Part shown: piece after piece, positions 59,365 through 64,000 of the stretch
Numbering within the stretch: position 1 is the stretch's first letter
Layout: each line of letters opens with the position of its first letter
NCBI RefSeq assembly: GCF_020097815.1
Contig: NZ_CP083663.1
Span: 2,418,001 to 2,482,000, forward strand
Reading direction: 5' to 3'
Origin: Haloprofundus salinisoli
Lineage (GTDB): Archaea; Halobacteriota; Halobacteria; Halobacteriales; Haloferacaceae
Length of the DNA stretch: 64,000 nt
The notes under the pieces: model-generated
Told to the model about the DNA's origin: nothing
Database searches by the model: none
Seen by the model: the letters and a program-made list of their open reading frames with translations, nothing else
Position numbers and translations under genes: made by a program

Positions 59365-60621
59365 ATGGACCCGCTTTCGGTTCGCCCGACGCTCGCGCTC
59401 GCGCCGACGGCGGAGTTACTCCTGTTCGTCGCCTGCGGCGTCTCCCTCGGTACCGCGAGCGGACTCGTACCGGGCGTCCACGCGAACAACTTCGCGCTCT
59501 TACTGGCGGCGGTCGGCCCGACGCTTCCGGGGTCGCAGACCGCCGTCGGAGCGGCGATTCTCGCGGCGGGCATCGTCCACACGTTTCTCGACGTGGTCCC
59601 CGCGCTCGCGCTCGGCGTCCCGGGTCCAGCGATGGCGGCGACGGCGTTACCCGGACATCGCCTCGTCGTCGCCGGACGCGGGCGCGAGGCGCTCCGACTC
59701 TCCGCACTCGGGAGCGTCCTGGCGGTCGCGCTGGCGGTGCCGCTCGCGCTCCCGGTGACGTGGCTGATGACGGAGGCGTATCCGCTCGTTCGGGCGTATC
59801 TCCCGGCCGTGCTCGCGGTCGTCGTCCTGGTGCTGTTGGCCACCGAACCGTCGCGACGGGCGGCGCTCGCGGGTGCGTTCTGTTTCGCCCTCGCGGCGCT
59901 GCTCGGCGTCTCGACGCTCGATTTGGAGCCCGAAGCCCCGCTGGCGCTCGGCGGGATGCTCGCGCCGCTGTTCTCGGGGCTGTTCGGCGCGCCGGTGCTG
60001 CTCGACGCGTTCGACGGTGCCGGCGTTCCACCGCAGGACGATGCGACGCTGACGCTCTCCGGGCGAGAGATCGGGCGGACCGCCGGAGCGGGGTCGGTGG
60101 CGGGCGCGTTCGTCGGCTACCTGCCGGGCGTGTCCGCGGCCGTCGCATCGGTGCTGTCGTTGCCGCTCGTGCCGAATATCGACGGCGAGGGTGCACGGGA
60201 GTTTCTCGTGGCGTCGAGCGGCGCGAACACGTCGAACACCGTCTTCGCGCTCTTTGCGCTCGTCACGCTCGGGACGCCCCGAACCGGCGTGATGGTCGCC
60301 CTCGAAGACGGCGGGGGCGGCGTCGGCGAGGGGACGCTTCCCGCGCTGTTGGCGACGACCGCGGTCGCCGCGCTTTCGGGATTCGCACTCGTCGTACTCG
60401 TCGGCGACGGCTACCTCCGCGTCGTCGGACGGGCGAACTACGCGATGATTTCGGCGACGGTACTCGCGCTTCTGGTCGCCCTCTCGTGGTCGTTCGCTGG
60501 TCTCGTCGGCGTCGGCGTCTTCCTCGTCGCGGCGCTCGTCGGTCTCGTTCCGGTGCGACTCCGCACTCGGCGCGTCCACCTGATGGGCGTTCTCGTCGGG
60601 CCGCTGATTCTGGGCGTCTGA
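59365..60621 (+). CDS. TctA/DUF112-like multi-pass membrane protein
   Basis: A 418-residue membrane protein with about ten hydrophobic helices. GVSLGTASGLVPGVHANNFALLLAAVG and GAFVGYLPGVSAAVASVLSLPL are repeat-related to the TctA superfamily (COG1784/3333 type), whose bacterial members are large subunits of tripartite tricarboxylate transporters. Partner TctB/TctC genes are absent here, so it may act alone. Substrate unknown. Confidence 0.75.
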   Translation: MDPLSVRPTLALAPTAELLLFVACGVSLGTASGLVPGVHANNFALLLAAVGPTLPGSQTAVGAAILAAGIVHTFLDVVPALALGVPGPAMAATALPGHRLVVAGRGREALRLSALGSVLAVALAVPLALPVTWLMTEAYPLVRAYLPAVLAVVVLVLLATEPSRRAALAGAFCFALAALLGVSTLDLEPEAPLALGGMLAPLFSGLFGAPVLLDAFDGAGVPPQDDATLTLSGREIGRTAGAGSVAGAFVGYLPGVSAAVASVLSLPLVPNIDGEGAREFLVASSGANTSNTVFALFALVTLGTPRTGVMVALEDGGGGVGEGTLPALLATTAVAALSGFALVVLVGDGYLRVVGRANYAMISATVLALLVALSWSFAGLVGVGVFLVAALVGLVPVRLRTRRVHLMGVLVGPLILGV

Positions 60622-60673
60622 GTCGCCGCTCGCCCGCCGTCTGTGGGTTCTCGAACGACCCCGAGGCGGGAAT

Positions 60674-60695
60674 GAAAGACAATCGTTAAAAGTCG
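60674..60695 (+). promoter_or_regulatory. Promoter element shared with rpl11
   Basis: The same 22 nt as at 55276-55297, again 19 nt before the ATG. It is the only promoter-like block before this gene pair. Confidence 0.7.
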
Positions 60696-60714
60696 GCGTC
60701 GGGTTTGTCTGGGT

Positions 60715-60894
60715 ATGAGCCAGACGGACCAGCGACAGGAGCGCCAGTGTGTCTCCTGCGGTATCAACATCGCCGGGATGAGCGCGGCGTCGTTCAAGTG
60801 CCCGGACTGCGGGCTGACCATCTACCGATGCGCGAAGTGCCGCAAACAGAGCAACCTCTACGAGTGCCCGGACTGCGGGTTCATGGGGCCGTAA
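60715..60894 (+). CDS. Two-zinc micro-protein (HVO_2753-like)
   Basis: A 59-residue protein with four CxxC pairs, [28 protein letters not shown] and [11 protein letters not shown], for two zinc ions. It matches the haloarchaeal micro-protein HVO_2753, reported to affect swarming and biofilm formation in Haloferax volcanii and structurally a two-zinc fold (from memory). It is followed two bases later by EF-1beta, so the pair is cotranscribed, and it shares a promoter element with rpl11. Confidence 0.85.
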   Translation: MSQTDQRQERQCVSCGINIAGMSAASFKCPDCGLTIYRCAKCRKQSNLYECPDCGFMGP

Positions 60895-60896
60895 TC

Positions 60897-61163
60897 ATGG
60901 GGAAAGTCGCCGCCAAGATGAAAGTGATGCCGCAGAGCCCCGAGATCGACCTCGACGAACTGCAGGAGCGTCTCGAGGACGCCCTGCCCGAGGGCGGGAA
61001 AATCAACGGTTTCGAGCGCGACGAAGTCGCGTTCGGGCTCGTCGCCCTCCTGCCGACAGTCATCGTCCCCGACGACGCCGGCGGCACGGAAGCCATCGAA
61101 GAGGCGTTCACCACCGTCGAAGGCGTCGAGAGCGTCGCCGTCGAGAACGTCGGTCGCATCTAA
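60897..61163 (+). CDS. ef1b: Translation elongation factor 1-beta
   Basis: An 88-residue archaeal EF-1beta, the nucleotide exchange factor for EF-1alpha. Small ferredoxin-like fold with [20 protein letters not shown] and [29 protein letters not shown]. It lacks the catalytic extension of eukaryotic EF1B. Two bases separate it from the zinc micro-protein stop. Confidence 0.93.
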   Translation: MGKVAAKMKVMPQSPEIDLDELQERLEDALPEGGKINGFERDEVAFGLVALLPTVIVPDDAGGTEAIEEAFTTVEGVESVAVENVGRI

Positions 61164-61563
61164 AACGCCCACCTTTTTCCGCCTCGGGTCGCGCTCCGCG
61201 CGACCGCTCGGCGCAAAAATCCGGACCAAAAAGGCCGCTCGCTCGGCCTCGCGGCCTCGCTCGCGGTACGACCTAACGCGAACCACACCGCCAGCGACCG
61301 CATCGCTCCGCTCCGAGTGTTTATCAGCGAAGATGGGACCAGACAGCCCCATGCGTTAACGAGTCGTCGCGGAGTCGGTCAAGGCGAGTGCACGGCGCGC
61401 CGCTCCGCGAGTCCTGGGTATCGCTGTGCCGTCTGTTCGCTACAATCAACTTCTCGCTCGCTTCGTCGCTCGTCGCCGCGACGAACGAACAGTCAGAGTG
61501 AGAGATGGATGCTTCTGCGAGCGCCGCGTCCGTCTCGGAGTTCTGGTCCCGCCGCCGTCGGCG
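61164..61563. other. Intergenic region with T-tract and GAGCGAG-type element
   Basis: A T-run (61174-61178) after EF-1beta is a likely terminator. A palindromic TCGCGCTCCGCGCGA lies near 61187, and a GCTCGCTCGG/CCTCGCTCGC low-complexity patch spans 61231-61270. No gene seen; the rest is GC-rich without a plausible frame. Confidence 0.45.
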
Positions 61564-62730
61564 TCAGTCGAGCGCCGCGTCGAACGCCTGCTGGAGGTCA
61601 GCCTTCTGGTCGTCGACGTGTTCGATGCCGACGCTGACGCGGATGAGGCTGTCAGTGAGCCCGGCGGCGACGCGCTCTTCGCGCGGAATCGCCGCGTGCG
61701 TCATCGGCGCGGGCTGTTCGATGAGGCTCTCGACGCCGCCGAGACTCTCCGCGAGCGTGAACACCTCGGTGTTCGAGACGACGGCGCTGGCCTGGTCGAG
61801 CGTCCCGTCGAACTCGAAGCTGAGCATCCCGCCGAAATCGTCCATCTGCGAGGCGGCGACGTCGTGCTGGGAGTGCGAGTCGAGTCCCGGATAGTAGACG
61901 TGGTCGACCGCCTCGTGGTCGTCGAGCCACCGTGCGAGTTCACGGGCGTTGTCGCAGTGGCGGTCCATCCGGACGGGCAGCGTCTTCGTCCCGCGGAGGA
62001 CGAGGAAGCAGTCGAACGGACTCGGCGTCGCGCCGACGCTGTTCTGGTAGAAGCCGAACTTCTCGTCAAGTTCCTCGTCGTCGGTGACGAGCGCACCGCC
62101 GACCACGTCGGAGTGGCCGCCGAGATACTTCGTCAGCGAGTGGCTGACGACGTCCGCGCCGTGTTCGAGCGGGCGCTGGAGGTACGGCGTCGCGAACGTG
62201 TTGTCGACGGCGCAGAGCGCGTCGTTGTCGTGGGCGATGTCGGCGAGCGCCGCGATGTCGTTGACGCGCATGAGCGGGTTCGTCGGCGTCTCGACCCACA
62301 GCAAGGCCGTCTCCTCGCGCATCGCGTCGGCGACCGCGTCGTGGTCGGTCGTGTCGACGAAGTCGAACGCGACGTCGTACTGCTCGTACACCTGCGTGAA
62401 GATGCGGTGGGTCCCGCCGTAGACGTCGTCGCCGGTGACGACGTGGTCACCGGATTCGAGCAGATTCAGCACGGTGTTTATCGAGCCCATCCCCGAGGAG
62501 AAGCAGCGACCGTACGCGCCGCCTTCGAGGCTGGCGAGGTTCTCCTCTAAGGCCGTTCGCGTCGGGTTGCCCGTACGCGAGTACTCGTAGCCGCGGTGCT
62601 CGCCCGGCGCGTCCTGCTCGTAGGTGGAGCTCGCGTAGATTGGCGTCATCAACGCCCCCGTCTCCGGGTCCGGTTCTTGGCCGTCGTGAATCGCGCGCGT
62701 CTCGATTCGTGGCTCGGAGTTACCGTCCAT
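61564..62730 (-). CDS. metB: Cystathionine gamma-synthase/lyase-type PLP enzyme
   Basis: A 388-residue Cys/Met-metabolism PLP enzyme. ALMTPIYASSTYEQDAPGEHRG, YEYSRTGNPTRTALEENLASLEGG, ETPTNPLMRVNDIAALADIAH, and the PLP-Lys motif SHSLTKYLGGHSDVVGGA. The family catalyses gamma-replacement or elimination in cysteine and methionine synthesis; whether synthase or lyase cannot be read from sequence. ATG 62730 fits the usual N-terminus. Divergent from rpl21e. Confidence 0.93.
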   Translation of the reverse strand: MDGNSEPRIETRAIHDGQEPDPETGALMTPIYASSTYEQDAPGEHRGYEYSRTGNPTRTALEENLASLEGGAYGRCFSSGMGSINTVLNLLESGDHVVTGDDVYGGTHRIFTQVYEQYDVAFDFVDTTDHDAVADAMREETALLWVETPTNPLMRVNDIAALADIAHDNDALCAVDNTFATPYLQRPLEHGADVVSHSLTKYLGGHSDVVGGALVTDDEELDEKFGFYQNSVGATPSPFDCFLVLRGTKTLPVRMDRHCDNARELARWLDDHEAVDHVYYPGLDSHSQHDVAASQMDDFGGMLSFEFDGTLDQASAVVSNTEVFTLAESLGGVESLIEQPAPMTHAAIPREERVAAGLTDSLIRVSVGIEHVDDQKADLQQAFDAALD

Positions 62731-62788
62731 ACGGAGAGGTGACCGCAGAGGCGTGTTACTCTTACTCTTCCGCGGCGCGGGAGCGTGT

Positions 62789-62799
62789 CTTTTATAATC
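62789..62799 (+). promoter_or_regulatory. TATA box of rpl21e
   Basis: CTTTTATAATC, 28 nt before the rpl21e ATG. Confidence 0.65.
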
Positions 62800-62826
62800 C
62801 GACCGTGAGTAACCCACTCCACAACC

Positions 62827-63120
62827 ATGCCGAGTTCGAACGGTCCACTTAAGGGCAGCACGAGAGGCAAACTGACGAACCACCCGCGAGAGCGCGGCAC
62901 CTCCCCGCCGCAGCGCGCGATTCAGGAGTTCGAGGTCGGACAGAAAGTCCACCTCAACATCGACCCGAGCGTCCGCAAGGGGCGTTTCCACCCGCGTTTC
63001 AACGGCCACACCGGCGAGGTCCTGGGTAAACAGGGTCGCGCGTTCAAGGTCGAGATCAACGACGGCGGGAAGGCGAAGACGGTCATCACGCGCCCGGCGC
63101 ACCTCCGCGCGCAGAAGTAG
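62827..63120 (+). CDS. rpl21e: 50S ribosomal protein L21e
   Basis: A 97-residue L21e, archaeal and eukaryotic only. [46 protein letters not shown] and [22 protein letters not shown] are conserved. Its stop is immediately followed by the rpoF ATG (no gap). Confidence 0.96.
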   Translation: MPSSNGPLKGSTRGKLTNHPRERGTSPPQRAIQEFEVGQKVHLNIDPSVRKGRFHPRFNGHTGEVLGKQGRAFKVEINDGGKAKTVITRPAHLRAQK

Positions 63121-63477
63121 ATGACGATATTCAAAGAGAAGCTCGACGAGGAGTACCTCACCATCTCGGAGGTAAAGCCGCTGCTGCAGGATGTCGAAGC
63201 GGAGCGGGCGGCCGACGAGGAGCGTGAGCTCCGCTACGAGTTGGCGCGCTCTATCGAGCACGTCAATCGCTTTGCGGTCCTCGACCCGGAAGAGTCGCGC
63301 GAACTCGTCGAAGAGCTGCTCGAACAGGAGAAAGTCGACGAACAGACCGCGTTCAAGATCGCCGACCTTCTTCCGCAGGACCGCAACGAACTCCGCGCCG
63401 TCTACGCGCAGCAGCGCTACGCGCTCTCCGGTGACGAGCTCGACGACATTCTCGACGTCGTCGCCAAGTACGCGTAG
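63121..63477 (+). CDS. rpoF: RNA polymerase Rpb4 family subunit (RpoF)
   Basis: A 118-residue helical protein: ELSS-type EEYLTISEVKPLLQDVE, then a long helical domain with VLDPEESRELVEELLEQEKV and TAFKIADLLPQDRNELRAVYAQQRYALSGDELDDILDVV. It pairs with RpoE in the polymerase stalk. Located between L21e and a DUF655 gene, the usual archaeal order. Confidence 0.95.
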   Translation: MTIFKEKLDEEYLTISEVKPLLQDVEAERAADEERELRYELARSIEHVNRFAVLDPEESRELVEELLEQEKVDEQTAFKIADLLPQDRNELRAVYAQQRYALSGDELDDILDVVAKYA

Positions 63478-63485
63478 CCGGCCTA

Positions 63486-63497
63486 TTTTTTAAATAG
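63486..63497 (+). promoter_or_regulatory. TATA-like box of the DUF655 gene
   Basis: TTTTTTAAATAG lies 23-34 nt before the ATG at 63520; probably an internal promoter, leaderless. Confidence 0.55.
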
Positions 63498-63519
63498 CCC
63501 GTCGCCGTACACGTCCGTT

Positions 63520-64000
63520 ATGTCTGGTTCCGAGCGCGGTGACGGCGAGGCCGAGAGTCGACCGCAGTACGCAGTCGTCCTCGACTATCTCCCCTACGGG
63601 AAATCGGACGACGACCGCCCGCGGTACCAGAAACAGCCGATAGCGTACGCGCTCGGCGAAGAACGGTTTCGACTCGTCGAACTCACCTTCGACGACGACG
63701 CCGACGTGAGCATCGGCGACCGCATCGCTATCGAGCCGAACTCGGCGCGAGAGCACATCCAGCGTATCCGAACCGTCGAGTACGGCGACCTCTCGAACGG
63801 CGCGGTCAACGAACTGGAGTACGTCGTCGCCGACATCATCGACGCCGACGAGGAACGCTTCGTCACCTTCTACGACGACGCCCAACCGATCACGATTCGT
63901 CTCCACCAGTTGGACCTCCTCCCCGGCATCGGCAAGACGCTGCGAAACAACATCCTCGAACAGCGAAAACGACAGCCGTTCGAGAACTTCGACGACCTCC
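63520..64000 (+). CDS. DUF655 family protein, 3' end outside the window
   Basis: The first 160 codons of a DUF655 protein. Acidic N-terminus, then YAVVLDYLPYGKSDDDRPRYQKQPIAYALGEERFRLVEL (OB-like domain) and VNELEYVVADIIDADEERFV. The C-terminal part LDLLPGIGKTLRNNILEQRKRQPFENFDDL is an HhH motif typical of nucleic-acid binding. The family occurs next to L21e and RpoF in archaea. The remainder runs off the window. Confidence 0.88.
   Translation, partial: MSGSERGDGEAESRPQYAVVLDYLPYGKSDDDRPRYQKQPIAYALGEERFRLVELTFDDDADVSIGDRIAIEPNSAREHIQRIRTVEYGDLSNGAVNELEYVVADIIDADEERFVTFYDDAQPITIRLHQLDLLPGIGKTLRNNILEQRKRQPFENFDDL

Noticed and set aside
1-64000. CRISPR array
   Set aside because: No set of regularly spaced direct repeats was seen. 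The nuclease at 46692 is Cas4/Dna2-like but fused to a helicase and has no cas neighbours.
1-64000. Replication origin
   Set aside because: No Orc1/Cdc6 gene and no cluster of origin-type inverted repeats was seen.

Overview
The window is a piece of a haloarchaeal chromosome (class Halobacteria). GC is high, with strong C/G bias at third codon positions, and proteins are very acidic. Many genes have a TATA-like box about 25-30 nt before the start codon, which implies leaderless mRNAs. Ribosomal proteins and RNA polymerase subunits are of archaeal type (S4, S11, L18e, L21e, RpoD/N/K/F). Gene order around the ribosomal blocks recalls the Haloferax group, but that is from memory and unchecked.

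Layout. 0-7 kb: the 3' part of succinate dehydrogenase flavoprotein, then small regulators, zinc micro-proteins, a methyltransferase, a cold-shock protein, and a three-gene signalling operon (HalOD1 protein, Cys-rich micro-protein, stand-alone receiver) next to tRNA-Thr. 7-15.5 kb: a complete branched-chain amino-acid type ABC transporter (livHMGF, with livJ converging from the other strand), a MazG-like pyrophosphatase, a CBS/zinc-ribbon protein and uridine kinase. 15.57-22.7 kb: a lower-GC accessory segment. It starts at tRNA-Ser(TGA) with a dead integrase and ends at a degenerate copy of the 5' half of that tRNA. It carries an Lrp/AsnC regulator, a DUF7344-like protein, a six-PAS histidine kinase with an N-terminal HTH, its receiver partner, a zinc protein and a second cold-shock gene. 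22.7-29.7 kb: mostly metabolic and repair genes (family-4 uracil-DNA glycosylase, Mrp-type Fe-S carrier, acyl-CoA dehydrogenase-like protein, MoaA-like radical SAM protein, DsbA/FrnE-like oxidoreductase).

29.7-40 kb: a hairpin-rich non-coding stretch, then the block tRNA-Ser(GCT), S13, S4, S11, RpoD, tRNA-Leu(CAG), L18e, L13, S9, RpoN, RpoK, enolase, S2, with mostly overlapping stops and starts. Mevalonate kinase and isopentenyl phosphate kinase follow (archaeal isoprenoid route). 40-57 kb: a DMT transporter, an MBL hydrolase, an inositol-phosphatase-like protein with a probable Tat signal, an Lhr-type helicase, a Cas4/Dna2-like nuclease-helicase, a GH3 glycosidase and several membrane proteins. 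55.3-61.2 kb: L11 and L1-L10-L12 (with a structured L1 leader), a TctA-type membrane protein, a zinc micro-protein and EF-1beta. 61.5-64 kb: a cystathionine gamma-synthase type enzyme, then L21e, RpoF (Rpb4) and a DUF655 protein cut by the window edge.

Most noteworthy: the tRNA-bounded integration scar carrying a signalling cassette; a 22-nt element shared exactly, with the same 19-nt spacing to ATG, by the promoters of L11 and of the zinc micro-protein/EF-1beta pair; a second element shared with identical 28-nt spacing by the two cold-shock genes; and the HalOD1/Cys-rich micro-protein/receiver operon. All similarity statements come from reading motifs; no database search was run.
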